Source: Cokeromyces recurvatus
Taxonomy: Eukaryota; Mucoromycota; Mucoromycetes; Mucorales; Mucoraceae
NCBI RefSeq assembly: GCF_025118155.1
Contig: NW_026251387.1
Coordinates: 310,001 to 374,000 of the forward strand
Direction: 5' to 3'
DNA: 64,000 nucleotides
Positions 13,352-25,553 of this stretch are shown here, piece by piece. The notes under the pieces are model-generated. The model ran no database searches and was not told the DNA's origin. It worked only from the letters and a program-made list of their open reading frames with translations. The first letter of the stretch is position 1, and each line of letters begins with the position of its first letter. The position numbers were made by a program, and so were the translations under genes.

Positions 13352-13465
13352 CTATTGAAGTTTTTTTTTTTTCCTTTTATTATTTACCCTTGTCTGGTGT
13401 ACACGTGAACCACAGATAAGACAAACACACGCAGTATTGACTGGATAATCGTTAGTAGTAACCAT
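13352..13465 (-). CDS. Possible short ORF or first exon with a CxxC motif
   Basis: Starting at ATG 13465, the minus strand encodes about 37 residues including CVCLICGSRVHQT and a lysine-rich tail. A donor-like GGTAAATA follows the CxxC region, so this could be a first exon, but no convincing second exon is visible downstream. It could equally be chance. Confidence 0.2.
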   Translation of the reverse strand: MVTTNDYPVNTACVCLICGSRVHQTRVNNKRKKKKLQ

Positions 13466-14033
13466 CTTGTTAGTCTTGATTGTTTTAATGAAAAAGAAAA
13501 AAGAAAAAGAAAAGAAAAAAAAGTGAAAAATAGAGCTTTTATATAATTTTTCGTTCCCTTCTTTCCTTTTTTTCACGTGAATTTTTGTTGTAACGCGACA
13601 ATAGATAATAGATCCATACACTATTAAAATAAAAAATCATGCTATTTTATAGAATCATCTTTTTTATTTTTATCTCTTTAGAATTTATAGTATAGAAATA
13701 TACAACATAGTAAAAAAGATAATATAGATATTTTGATTCTATAATAATATTGGAGGCCCTTTTTTTTTTCTTCTGTTTATTATTATATTTTTCTTCTATA
13801 GTATTATAATATATAAAACAAGGTAGTTTCTTCTTCTTTTCTTATTATTAAAATAAGAAAGAAAAGATATATAGATGTATATATATATAAAAGATTTGAA
13901 TTTATATCGACATGAATATGTGTATATTATACATGTATATGTATATACATACTGTATATGTATATAAAGTGAATAATATGTAGATGGAGGTAAAGGGGAG
14001 AGGATGAGAAATGATAGATAGGTTTATTTACTT
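13466..14033. other. Noncoding interval with AT repeats
   Basis: The interval holds TA/TGTATA microsatellite sequence (13870-13975) and T runs. It includes the 3' flank of the minus-strand J-domain gene. Confidence 0.5.
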
Positions 14034-15932
14034 TTAACCGAAATGGAAACTGAATCCATTTTGTTGACGTCTTCCACCACCTGGGAAACCGCCACCTGGG
14101 AAACCACCACCTGGGAAACCACCAGTAGAAAATCCTCCACTTTGGAATCCACCCATACCACCACCAAACATTTGAGCAAAAATATCATTTACATCAACAC
14201 CGCCCATGCCTCCACCAGGGAAGCCACCCATACCACCCATACCTCCTTCAAGATCAACACCAGAATCATATCTAGCCTTTTTCTCTGGGTCACTTAAAAT
14301 AGCATAGGCTTCTCCAACTTCCTTAAACCGTGCTTCTGCTTTTGCATCACCATCATTCTTATCAGGATGATATTGAAGTGCTAACTTTCGATAAGCTTTC
14401 TTAATTTCAGTTTCAGTTGCACTCTTTGTTAAACCTAAAATCTTGTAATAATCTTTACGTTGTGATTTCTTTAATTCAAGTTCGGCTTTACGTAATAAGC
14501 TGTGGTATTCTAATAATGATAATAAAATTAGAACTTAAAAGGGAATTATTTTTTTTCAACTATTTACCTCTATTAGATCCATCCACTTCAGTTAATTTTC
14601 TATAATCTTTAACAGCTTCTTCATATTGTTCAGTTTCCATATAACATCCTGCACGTCTACTATAAGCTTTATAAAATGTATCATCTAATTCAATTGCTTT
14701 ATTGCAATCAAGTAAAGCATCTTCGAATTTTTTTTGCTGTAATCAATAATATCAGAACATGTATTCTTAATAAATTTATCTACTTTTTTTTTTATATATT
14801 ACCTTTTGTAATACAGCAGCACGATTAGAATAAAGACGAGCATTCATATGGTCATTTCCAGGATCAATTTCCAAAGCAGCAGTATAAGCTTCATAAGCTT
14901 CTTCTAATTTATTCGATTTGAAAGCATTATTACCCATTTCTTTCTGTTTTTCAATATTTCGAGCCATTTTCAATAAATCACGAGCCTTACTAAAATCGGG
15001 ATCACAACGAAGTGCTTCTTGACAATGAGAAACAGTCTTTTGATTTTCACCTTGACCGTAGAAAACTCGAGCTCTAAGGTATAATGCATCTGGATTTTGA
15101 TTATTCAAACGAACAAGTGAACTAATAGATTATCACACACACACACACACACACAAAAAGGAAGATGATTAACATGACGCTCTCTATTTCTTTTTCTTTT
15201 TTTTTTTTTTTACTTACTTCACAATACGACTAGCTTCAGAATAATTCTTTTCTCCTAAAGCACATTCAGCTTGCATTATTCTCCATTTTAAAGGAATAAC
15301 ATCACTATCAATAAAGGAAATAGCACGATCAAGACTATTACAAGCAAGACCCCATTGGTTATTTTTCATAAAGGTATCCACTTGAGCCATATAATTATAG
15401 ACTTGTTGTAAGCTATTACAATCGCGCTTAGCCCCACTATGACTTGAATCGACTTGAAGAGCTCGACTATATTGACGACTTGCTTCCTCTAAATTACCCA
15501 TATTTAAATGACATTTACCACCACGCAAAAGTGCCTTTACGTTTTCAGGGTCTAATTCAATTGCCAAACGACAATCTTCAGCTGCTTCTTTGTATTTCTT
15601 TTGCATCATCAAGGCAGCAGCACGATTATTATAATAAGTTGAAGTATTAGGTGAAAGTTCTATAGAGCACAATAGTTCATTTATAAATAAAATATTGCAT
15701 ATACATATAACGTTATATTAAGTTTACCTATAGCTTGAGTATATAATTGAATAGCCTCATCATAATGTCCTAATTTATATTGTTCATTAGCTTGATTCTT
15801 GATTTCTTCTGGGGACCTGAATAAAAATACATTTGTATATTTATTAGTTTATTCTATCATTGGATTGTTTTTTTTTTAATTTATTTACATTTGGGAAGGA
15901 TCAACTTCCATAGGAACTGCTTCGTTAGTCAT
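14034..15932 (-). CDS. TPR and J-domain co-chaperone (DNAJC7/TPR2-like)
   Basis: Six exons on the minus strand (15932-15889, 15816-15728, 15659-15218, 15121-14803, 14736-14568, 14509-14034) give 512 residues. Residues of about 15-365 are tetratricopeptide repeats ([57 protein letters not shown]). A J domain follows from residue 374 (DYYKILGL) with the Hsp70-activating HPD at 402-404. The protein ends in a Gly/Phe-Gly/Met-rich tail ([10 protein letters not shown]). This is the architecture of DNAJC7, which binds Hsp90 and Hsp70 through TPRs and stimulates Hsp70 ATPase. Role in this organism: cytosolic client transfer between chaperones, by family. Confidence 0.92.
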
Positions 15933-17210
15933 TCTTTTTTAATGTTCGAGATTAGGAGAAGAAAAGAAAAAGAAGAAAGAAAGAAAGAATAATAATAATA
16001 AAAAAAAAAAAAAAAAAAAAAAGGAAATCAATTTTTTGATTTTACTGGTAAAGCCTTAAAACTTTTTTTTTTTTGTTAATATTATTATTATTATTTTTTT
16101 TTTTTAATTATTTTTGTGTCAAATAAGGAAAAAGAAAAGTCACCAAAATCGAATTTGCTAGAATATGTGTATTTATTAAGTTGATAGAACGTCTTTTTTA
16201 TTTATTATGTATCAAAACTGAAACTTGACAGTCAAATAATAAATATTAAAATAGATAACGACATATCTGTTTTTAGAATAAATATTAAAAGATATTCTTT
16301 GTATCAAAGAAAAAAAAGTTGTTGCTTTTAAGACTGCTATAGAAGAATAACTTCTACAATGCTTCGTTGTTTTCTTTTAGCATGATGGGCATAAAGTATT
16401 CTACTAACCAAGCAAAGTTATAGATCTAATATTAAAAAAAAAAAAAATGATCTTCTCTAGTACAATGTGTGACTGTTTATTATTTGCTTTGAATACAAGA
16501 ATTTTATGATTCGCTTAATTTTGCTTCGGTTGGCTCATATCAGTTAGTAACGTATGGTTTCATTCAATGAAGAACCTTGAACTAAACAAATAGTAGTCTG
16601 TATTTATTATTAAAAGAAATATAGACTACTTGGTGGAAATAAGGAAACCTCACTTAATATCTGATTCTTATTTTAAGAAGGAGAACAAGTGCTTGTTATT
16701 ATATAACGAACTGTGTTGAACACAAACCAACTTTAAAAAAGAAGTAATTTGCAATAGAAGCTACATATAGTATAATTATTCTAAATAAGGAATATGTCTA
16801 TAAATACATGTGTATATGCATCTATGTATTTTTTACCTTTTTAAAAGATGTCACATTCAATAAAGAAGCTTGTTTGATCTACTTGTTGGCAGAATGAAAT
16901 AAATAAACGTCAACAGTCATATTAATAACTATGAATTATACTATTCAATGTAATGACAGAACTTCTTTGTACAACTATTTATTACATGGCAGAGATAGCA
17001 ATAACTCTTAAAATAAGGACAAACCCTATTCTTCTATAATATATAAAAGATATTATATGAAGGGAATGATTTTCTTTAATAAAGAAGATGTATCTGACCG
17101 AATTTCCCCTTTTCTCCCCCAATCATAGTAATAAACCTTAATTACACAGATATTTATTTTCCCTTTTTTTTTTTTTTTTTTTTTTTTTTCTTTTTTTTTT
17201 AAAAAAAAAA
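15933..17210. other. Noncoding interval between divergent genes
   Basis: No exon can be supported. It holds the divergent promoters of the J-domain gene (-) and BTB gene (+), a poly(A) run near 16000, ATT repeats near 16078, and a long poly(T) immediately followed by poly(A) just before the BTB start. Confidence 0.5.
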
Positions 17211-17433
17211 ATGGATAATAGTTATTACAGTTTTTCTAGTAATGAAACAAATCCGAATGAGGTTGAAAATACAAGCAATAAACGTCAAAGATTGAATGAT
17301 GATGACCAATATATTGCTTCTTCTGATTTTTTAAATTTCGATTACCCATTTGATATTAATCCTAATGTTATACCTGATCAGATCTCCTCGGCCGCAATTC
17401 ATGATGATTTCTTTATGTTTGTTACTGATAATG

Positions 17434-17509
<76 letters not shown>

Positions 17510-19114
17510 ACAGTCTAAGGCAAACGGTTCAAGTGATAATAATCCAACTGTAGAAAACAGTAATAATTCAATCACAGTAACAGAAAATAATTTACTACCT
17601 ACTGCTGTATCTAGTCTAACTTTGCCCTGTATACCAACACCCGTTATTCAAAAACAAAGAACTATCAATATATCAAAACCAAATTTACAACCACATCCTA
17701 TTACCACAGTGAATAACAATAATAATGCAACACAATCTATAATTACAACTGAAGTACCTAATCAATCAGTATTTACGATTGTTGTAGGAGGGAAACAATT
17801 TCGACTAAGTTGGGAATCTTTGAAAAGTGATGGACCCAATAACTTTTTTTTAGAATATTTCAGAAAAAGAAAAACACAAGAGTGATGTATATTGATCGAG
17901 ATCCAGAGATATTTGAACTCATTGCACGTCATTTAAGAGGATATTATATTAGGCCTATTGATGATATTCAAAACCAAGCTTTATTATATGATGCAACTTA
18001 TTATGGATTAAATCGATTAAAAAAGTCTTTACAAGAAGTCTTGTATATCAATGTGGGTGGTAGAATATTTCGAATACCATGGGATTTATTCCAAAAAGGT
18101 AGATAAATATGAATATGAGAATATACAAATACATATGAATATACATATGCATATACATATGAATATACGTATGCATTTACATATACACATACATATACAC
18201 ATACACATATACATTATATCTCGGAATATTGCTTTTTAATAGATTAGATTATTGTTATAGATGGTACACGTAATTTCTTTACAGGACCATTGAAGCATTC
18301 CCTATTAGCACCTCATACTGAACAAGGAAATTCACCTCCATTATACATTGATAGAGATCCTGATATATTTGCAGATATTTTAAATCATCTTCGTGGTTAT
18401 ACAATCCATATTAGGGATGAAATGCACAGAAAAAATCTTTTAAGAGATGCACACTATTATGTATTCCGACAACTTAGTGATAAGCTGCTAACTGCACAAC
18501 AAACAGTAGCAGGATTTGGTGACTGTAGTAATCCAGAGGTATTATTATTATTGAATGATGTTCGTATTATAAACATATTGCCAAGTGAATCAATAAATAA
18601 AGAAAGAGAGATAAAGAGGAGTGATATAAGATCATCAGAAGAATGGCGATTAACACAAGTTCAGTATAAACGTATCACTGAAGGACCACCTCATGCATTA
18701 TTAGTGCAAGTATCTGATCTAGGCATACAAATTCACAAGTCAACTAGTCATCATACAATTCGACTTGAATTCACTATGAATGAATCTGACATGAAAAAGA
18801 TGAAACAGATAGCAAATGCTGCAAGAGCAACTGAAGGCGTCAATACTGAGTTTTATTTAGATGATCATTGTGCAATTACAATTGATGATATTCAAGTCAA
18901 ATCCTTACAACAGTGTATAGATGAGAATAAAATTGAAATAAATTGGAAATCGTGTTCCAAACATCATCAATGTCAACTCTCTCAAAGTATTCTCCAAAGG
19001 GCTATCTGCAGTGTTCACTTGATCGATAAAATGCTTACTTTATGTGTATTAAGATTCGAAGCTATAAGTTCAAAATTCCAGCTTAATTTAAAAAGACAGT
19101 TTTTATCAAATTAA
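17211..19114 (+). CDS. Tandem BTB/POZ (T1-type) protein, apparent frameshift in domain 1
   Basis: The N-terminus (Met at 17211) is low-complexity and includes 26 glutamines. Two T1-like BTB domains follow. The first has VVGGKQFRLSWESL and later MYIDRDPEIFELIARHLRGY. The second has INVGGRIFRIPWDLFQ, DGTRNFFTGP and LYIDRDPDIFADILNHLRGY. A normal intron lies at 18099-18260. The frame breaks inside domain 1: the first frame ends in TGA at 17883-17885 while the rest continues in the frame of ATG 17885. T1/KCTD-like proteins form oligomers and act as scaffolds or Cullin-3 adaptors. The residues after about 18530 are unrecognised. Either an indel in an A/T run or a non-obvious intron explains the break (see finding). 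Confidence 0.75.
17436..17513 (+). repeat. CAG-CAA hexanucleotide repeat encoding 26 Gln
   Basis: The tract alternates CAG and CAA almost perfectly and encodes 26 consecutive glutamines in the BTB protein. Such alternation suggests growth by a six-base unit. Confidence 0.9.
18108..18215 (+). repeat. ATATGC/ATATGA-type microsatellite in a BTB-gene intron
   Basis: Imperfect tandem copies of ATATGAATATAC and ATACATATGC fill most of the 162 bp intron at 18099-18260. Confidence 0.7.
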
Positions 19115-20030
19115 ATAAAATAGGATACCAATAGTAGAATAGATACAAATGCATATACAGATGTATGTATATATATAAAGGAATATAGGTGACTGATAGA
19201 ACATGTTTATAAAAGAAGATAAGCTAAGGTATTGTATGATATAGGTTTTAGTGAGCCTGTATTGTTGATACAAATAAAGATAAGATATCTACTTCTTCAT
19301 ATATATCATAATTACGTTCATACAAGATAGTCAGTAGAGAACTAATAGGATCTAAGGAAAGGATTGGACAATACATGAATAATAAATCGCTGTGCTTGAG
19401 TGTTGAAAAAAAAATTTTTTTTTTGTTCACATAGACAATTCCACTAAAATAGTAAAAGTCTAGTCTTGATAAAGAGTGTGTATTTAAGTTTATACCGTCC
19501 TATTTAGCCTTACTTTTATAATAGTATCATGTTAGATAAGCCCATACCATGTTTTATTATACAAGATACTTATTGCTCTTAGTCATCTTGATTACTGATA
19601 TACTGCTTTGCCTTTATATTGTGCATTATAGTAATTCATTTTATTCTTTGATGTTTATAAAAGATCTTAAGGAGGAAGACATATAACTTTGCTGATTCAT
19701 ACGTCAAAATATCCCACAATAATTAAAAACCAATCATTTTTTGAGTATCTCAAGATAAGAATATAAACTCCGAATAAAAACTTTATTATGATTTTTTTTC
19801 ATATATAAAAAAAGAAAGGGGTAGTAAATCACTGATAAGAGACTGTGAGAAGAGGAAGTTATGACTAAAGGCGTTGATGATGTACAAAACAATTAATACG
19901 CCATCATTTTATTGGTTGTTCAAGGAAAATAGAAAAAAAAAGTGCATATAAATAATGATAAGGGCATAAAGCCTTTTTTTTTTTTATTTTTTTACTTTTT
20001 TACCTTTTCACTTTTTCTTTTATTTACATA
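19115..20030. other. Noncoding interval
   Basis: No supported gene. It holds the 3' flank of the BTB gene and the promoter of the small gene at 20031, including a TATA-like CATATAAATAA at about 19944, some 85 bases before the ATG. Confidence 0.45.
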
Positions 20031-20432
20031 ATGCCTTTCCGTTGCACTTGTGGTAGAACGTTTGAAGTCACAGATTCCTTTGAATCACATATTTATGGAT
20101 GTGCTCCCTTTCATCGTCGACGTATGTCTAATCAGGAAGATAACAGATCATCAACACAACAAGATTTATCTGGTACATCCTTTGGCACGGACACGATGAC
20201 TTTGTTATCAAATAAAATCTTTGAATATGGTGAAAGTATCTCTCATAGAAGAAGATCATTCAAACAGCAACAACCTTCTTCTCCAACCGATTCAATCAAC
20301 ACTGTAGACAGTTATGCCTCTGAATTGTCAACTTCACCTTCTTATTTCTTTTTACCTACTTCCCTTAACATTCAAAATGTATTTGATGGTGCAAGAAGAA
20401 GGGCATCCATGTCATCTTCCAATCGTAGATAA
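20031..20432 (+). CDS. Small unknown protein with an N-terminal CxC...H...C motif
   Basis: A single exon encodes 133 residues. The first 25 residues contain Cys5-x-Cys7, then His and Cys (FESHIYGC), spaced like a small zinc knuckle or a half C2H2 finger. The rest is rich in Ser, Gln and Arg with several RRRxS sites that could be phosphorylated by basophilic kinases. The start is preceded by a T/C-rich leader and a TATA-like sequence, which supports a real gene. I do not recognise the family. Confidence 0.6.
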   Translation: MPFRCTCGRTFEVTDSFESHIYGCAPFHRRRMSNQEDNRSSTQQDLSGTSFGTDTMTLLSNKIFEYGESISHRRRSFKQQQPSSPTDSINTVDSYASELSTSPSYFFLPTSLNIQNVFDGARRRASMSSSNRR

Positions 20433-21347
20433 ATGTTCTTTTTTGAAGTATATACATACATACATACAATAGCTTCTGTGAAGTATAACTGTACATATAT
20501 ATACATATATATGATGTAAAGAAGCCTTCATTTCTTTTATAAATATTCTATTATATATCACCATCATCATTTCATCAATGTTATTATTTCTCTCCCGCTT
20601 CTCCTTATTGTATTGGTTTAAATAAAACGTCAATATTTTATTCGCATACACACAGGAACACAAAGTATGTATAATAATTAGCTTGTTTAGATCAAGTAAC
20701 GTGATTTATTTATACACACACACACACATACACACACATAAAACTCTAGTGTTTGTATGTATGTTGTAAATCATATGAGTTTAAGATAAAAGTAGATGAT
20801 GTCAGAATGTTTATATGTACACAACTATTTTGAATTACCATGAAAGCTATCAGACACAACCATAATAATAAATGTACTATACCCAAACCCTACCCTAATC
20901 TAATCTTATCTTAATCAAAACTTCTTCTTCAATTTTATCAAATACTATTGGTCAAGTAGATGACTTTCATCAAACTATGCATTCATAATCAACTCCTTGT
21001 ATGTCATGACAATCTGATATTCACTCAAGGTAAAAACTAAACTACTACATGTCCAACTAACTACGCCTCATTTTGGAACAAAGATTATAATTGAAGTTTT
21101 TTTTTATTTATTTTTCTTAACAAACTATTATAATAATATTATCAACAATAAATAAGTCATTTCATATTCATTCTAAAAGTGACCTTATATGCAAAGCTTT
21201 AAAGAGAAGAAGTGTATACTTGCATAATTTACTTTTTTCAATTGCATATTGTCAACGGAGATTCAAAATATATTTTATCCACTTAAAACAAGAATAAAAA
21301 TATTTTTTTTTTCCTGTTGTTGTTGTTGTTCTTTTTTCATAATCGGC
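20433..21347. other. Noncoding interval
   Basis: No gene is supported. It contains CA/CATA microsatellites (20653-20730), a stretch of CCCTAA-like sequence near 20884, and the promoter of the TFIIIA gene. Confidence 0.5.
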
Positions 21348-21756
21348 ATGTCTTCACCTGAAACTAAAAAAAGGAAAATAGATTATAAATGTCAGTATTG
21401 TGATAAATCATATAAAAAACCTAGCAAGCTTACTGAACATGAGCGATCTCATACTGGAGAAGTAAGATTATCGAATCCTCCTTTTCTTTTCTTTTTTTTT
21501 TAAAAAATAAAAAAAGAAATGAAATGAAATGAAATCCATTGAACTTATTTGTTATGTTATAGAGACCCTTTATTTGTTCATATCTTGGTTGTAATAAATC
21601 GTACATGCGAAATAGTCATTTAAAAGTTCATGAAAGATCACATGCCAACATTAAAGATTTTGTTTGTTCTTTTGAGAATTGTGATAAAGCGTATGGAACA
21701 AAACAGCATTTACAACGTCATGAAAAGACTCACACTTCACCTTTAATTAAGGTTTA

Positions 21757-21810
<54 letters not shown>

Positions 21811-22026
21811 TTGTTCTGATCATTCTGTTGAACTTTTATATCCTATATTAGTGTGAATATCCGGGATGTACAGCTGAATTTTCAAAACGTTTTCAATTAC
21901 GTTGGCATAGAGCTTCTCACGAAAAGGGCACTTATATCTGTAATGTTTGTCAAAATGCATTTGATTCATTACCAGCATTAGAAAAACATAAAAATAGAGT
22001 TCATGAAAGTAAGTATTATTATTATA

Positions 22027-22061
<35 letters not shown>

Positions 22062-22820
22062 TTAAACCTATTTATTTTGGTTAGATCCAATCATTTATAA
22101 CTGTACAACTTGTGATCAATCTTTTTTAAAATGGTCGGAATTAAGAAAACATGTTCAAGTTGAACATCCTGCAGTCTGTACCATCTGTAATAAAACATAT
22201 ACAAGACCGTCTTACCTGAGACAACATATAAAAGATAAACATACTGATCCTATAAAATGTACTTGGTTTGGTTGTGATTCTATACTTAAAAATGTAAGTA
22301 ATTGAACAACATGGAATGTGTAAATTAAACTTTTATATACATGTATAGAGACGCAGTTATCGATTTCATCTTGCATTTGTACATGAACAATATGTAAAAT
22401 ATAAATGTGATTCATGTGGTAAAGGATTTCCTTATAAATCAGTATATGAACGTCATAAAAAATCACATGAACCTGTAAGTCTTTCTTTTACATACAAATA
22501 TATATAATATATAACTTGATTCTTAACGTCTAAAATAACTTTAGAAACCAAAATCAACTTCGTCACGCCCCAAAAGATCTCTTGCGGAAATATTAACAGG
22601 CTATAACTATTATTCCAAAAATGGATTCCGTTATAAATGCCCCTTTGAACACTGTCAATTTAAATTTACAAATACATATTTATTAAGGCGCCATTTAGAG
22701 GGGAAACACCATGAAAATGACGTTAAAGCATTTGAAAGGTCACAACTTGAAAATACTGAGCAAAGTGAAAACACGGCTACTACAAATACTACTACTACTA
22801 CTACTACTACTGTAAATTGA
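21348..22820 (+). CDS. Transcription factor IIIA (C2H2 zinc finger)
   Basis: Six exons (21348-21461, 21563-21751, 21852-22008, 22085-22293, 22349-22474, 22545-22820) give 356 residues. I count ten C2H2 fingers from residue 14 on, for example YKCQYCDKSY..HERSH, FICSYLGCNKSY..HERSH, then CEYPGCTAEF..HRASH and CTWFGCDS..FHLAFVH. The last finger is separated from the rest by a linker (RPKRSLAEILTGY). The layout and finger sequences match TFIIIA, which binds the 5S rRNA gene internal promoter and 5S rRNA. S. pombe TFIIIA also has ten fingers with a distal last one. The tail is threonine-rich. Its stop is one base from the stop of the convergent roadblock gene. Confidence 0.88.
21760..21808 (+). 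repeat. Poly(T) run of about 47 in a TFIIIA intron
   Basis: The intron 21752-21851 is mostly T. It is one of the longest homopolymers in the window. Confidence 0.85.
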
Positions 22821-22821
22821 T

Positions 22822-23312
22822 TTATTGTTGTATAACTTCTGCTGGATTCTGAACGACAATTAACAAATAATCATGATCTATTTATTATATACATTAGCAT
22901 AAATTCATTAATATATTTTATACCATTTCAATTACCTGGAGCAATCATAATTTCATGCTTTTTTGTTCTAATGCGTAAAAAAGTTAATTCATTCTAATAA
23001 TATAATATGAACAACAACAACATTAATATTCAATAAATATGCATTTAGTCTAATTATTTTACTTGATCGTCTAATGTTGCAACTGTCGTACGTGTTTGTT
23101 GAACAAGAGTAGAAATGAGTTGACCATATTGCTTTGTTAAATCATGATCTAAAGTAGAACGAATAGCTTGTCCCTCATTATTTAGAATAACTACTGCTTT
23201 TACTCCTTTCTTATTAGAAATACGTTTTAAGGTTTCATCTACATCAACAGTCTTTCATATATTTCCATTAGCTTTCTATTTATTCTTTTATTTTTATTAC
23301 TACACTAACCAT
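22822..23312 (-). CDS. Dynein light chain roadblock/LC7
   Basis: Four exons on the minus strand (23312-23310, 23251-23063, 22993-22936, 22877-22822) give 101 residues, close to the family's usual 96-100. Typical sequence is visible: VDETLKRISNKKGVKAVVIL, then EGQAIRSTLD, TRTTVATLDDQNELTFLRIR and HEIMIAPDHDYLLIVVQ. The protein dimerises and links cargo or intermediate chain in cytoplasmic dynein. The first exon is only the ATG, followed at once by the donor GTTAGT. All other in-frame ATGs upstream of the domain are blocked, so this start is the best fit. It ends one base from the TFIIIA stop. Confidence 0.87.
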
Positions 23313-23341
23313 ATTGTTTAGAATTATAAATAAGTCTATAA

Positions 23342-23396
23342 AAATAAAAAATAAAAAAAATAAAATAAAATAAAATAAAATAAAATAAAAAATAAA
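23342..23396 (+). repeat. AAAAT pentanucleotide microsatellite
   Basis: Tandem AAAAT/AAATA copies lie in the divergent promoter between the roadblock and GEN1-like genes. Confidence 0.8.
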
Positions 23397-23499
23397 AGTA
23401 ATTGATAATTTTGTCGGATATTTAAAGGATAGTAAAATTGCAATTGTACAACATACACATTTGGTGTCCTTTTTTTTTTTTTTTTTATAAGATAAAGAA

Positions 23500-25286
23500 A
23501 TGGGCATTTCAGAACTATGGAGAATTATTAGTCCTGGTGGAAAAAAGTTTACACTGGAACAACTCTCATATGACAGATCATTAAAGTCAAATGGAAAAGG
23601 CTTACGAGTTGCTATAGATGTTGCTCTATGGGTATTTCAGGCAAGATCAAGCACGGTAGGCGAGTAATGTCTATTTTTATTTTTATTTTATTTTTTTTTT
23701 AATAATAATAATATTTTACTCGTTTTCCTATTTAATATATTCATGATTCATAAATTAGTCAAAGTGAATTACGTGCCTTATTTTTCAGACTGTGTCGACT
23801 TTATGAATTAGGTATCCGTCCTGTGTTTGTGTTTGATGGTCCTCAACGACCCGAGTATAAACGTAATCGATTAATTAACACAACACCCATTGATACTGAG
23901 TTTAGACGAAATTTAATTACCTTGATCCGCTTCTTTAATTTTGCCATTTGGCATTCATATGGAGAAGCAGAGGCAGAGTGTGCCTTATTACAGCGATTAG
24001 GATTTGTTGATGTTGTGTTTACAGGAGATAGTGATGTGTTTTTATTTGGAGCTCGTCGTGTAGTTAGAAATTGGCCTATAAAACGTAATGATCCTGTTTT
24101 ATGCTATGACTTGACCTGGATTACAGACTCAACAGGACTTGATCGATCTGATTTAATCTTGATTGCTCTCTTACATGGATCGGATTATGATACTAAAGGT
24201 GCAAAAGGCATTGGTATCAATGTGGCTGCACAACTTGCCAAATGTCATTTTCATCGTGAACTTATGGATGATATCCAGTTAACAAAGAGAAATGGACCAC
24301 TCGATGATGAACGCGTACGTCATTTGTTTGATGATTTAACCTATGAACTCCATCATAATAGTACAAAAAATCTCAGTCGTAAACATACAAGTGTAGCACT
24401 TGATCCTAAATTTCTAGAATTCTCAATTATGATGGACTTTATTCATCCTCAGACAAATATTGAGAACACAAAAAATGACCAGGGAATGTTGACGAAAATA
24501 AATCAGTTACAAAACCAACTTGACTACCATCATGAACCGAACTGGCCTTTGCTGGCGCCCTTTGCTCAAGAGGCCTTTAAATGGCCAGCAGAGTACTTGT
24601 TAAGGAGATTCTCCTCCCTTTTATTTCATGGCTATATGGCAAATCGTCTACGACGCATCATTCGTCGACATGATCACAACTATCGTCCTACACTCTCTAT
24701 CCAGCAGTCATCATCGAATAGCAGTGAATATAGTAATCGACAAACAACACTTCAAGAATATTACGTGTCAACAACAAGACACCATTATGCTTCAACAACG
24801 GTGCGCGATGTAGTGAAGATTACAGGAACAAAAATAGTATCTGATGACTTGAAGTTTTTTCGTGTTGAATGGGATCCATCATGTTACCAGAAATTTATTG
24901 ATCAATTAAAGCCAAATCTAAATTATGATGAAGCTCTGTATGAAAATATTAAACTGTCACAACAAGGAACAATGGATCTAGAAGAACAACTGACAGACTC
25001 ACAACAACAAGAGAATAAAAAGGAAAAGAAAGATGTTTGGACGCTAATTAAAAGACAATGGGTTCATGCCACAAGTCTATATTGTCGATACCCTGATGTA
25101 GTTCAACACTACCAAAGACAACAAAAAAAGAAATCGTCCATACGTGTTCAAAAGAATTGTGACAGTAAAGCTCAATCATCAGTACGTGTTCAACGGATTA
25201 GTGAGAATAGTAAAACTCAAACATTAACGAACATTAGTCAATATATGACAAAACTCTATATACCACCAAGAGCAAAATTATTTTAA
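23500..25286 (+). CDS. XPG/Rad2-family Holliday junction resolvase (GEN1/Yen1-like)
   Basis: Two exons (23500-23663, 23759-25286) give 563 residues. It starts MGISELWRII, as in GEN1. The XPG N-domain includes AIDVALWVFQ and PVFVFDGPQRPEYKRNR. The I-domain has YGEAEAECALLQRLG, TGDSDVFLFG and a helix-hairpin-helix region (HGSDYDTKGAKGIGI). These carry the acidic residues that bind catalytic metals. GEN1/Yen1 cuts four-way DNA junctions during recombination and mitosis. A GEN1 rather than FEN1 or EXO1 assignment rests on the N-terminus, the PVLCYDL region and length. The C-terminal part is Gln/Lys-rich and probably disordered. Confidence 0.82.
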
Positions 25287-25378
25287 GGAGAATAAATTAT
25301 CATAGTTAATTTTCTGTTATTTATTTTTATTCTTTTTTATTCTTTTTTTTTTTTTATTTTATTTTATTTATAATAACA

Positions 25379-25500
25379 ATGAGTGAAAGACAATCAAAAA
25401 CAGTTCAAGGGAGACATGAACGTATACTAAATGAACTTACAAAAAAGCCAGGAAATGAAACCTGTGCTGATTGTGGTGCTAAAAGTAAAACCCTCTTCTC

Positions 25501-25553
<53 letters not shown>

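Noticed and set aside
17350..17553. Open frame rich in alternating Asn-Ser within the BTB gene
   Set aside because: It is the shifted frame of the CAG-CAA repeat and has no independent support.
20881..20920. CCCAAACCCTACCCTAATC-like sequence resembling telomere repeat
   Set aside because: Only one or two imperfect units occur, in an intergenic gap, with no array.
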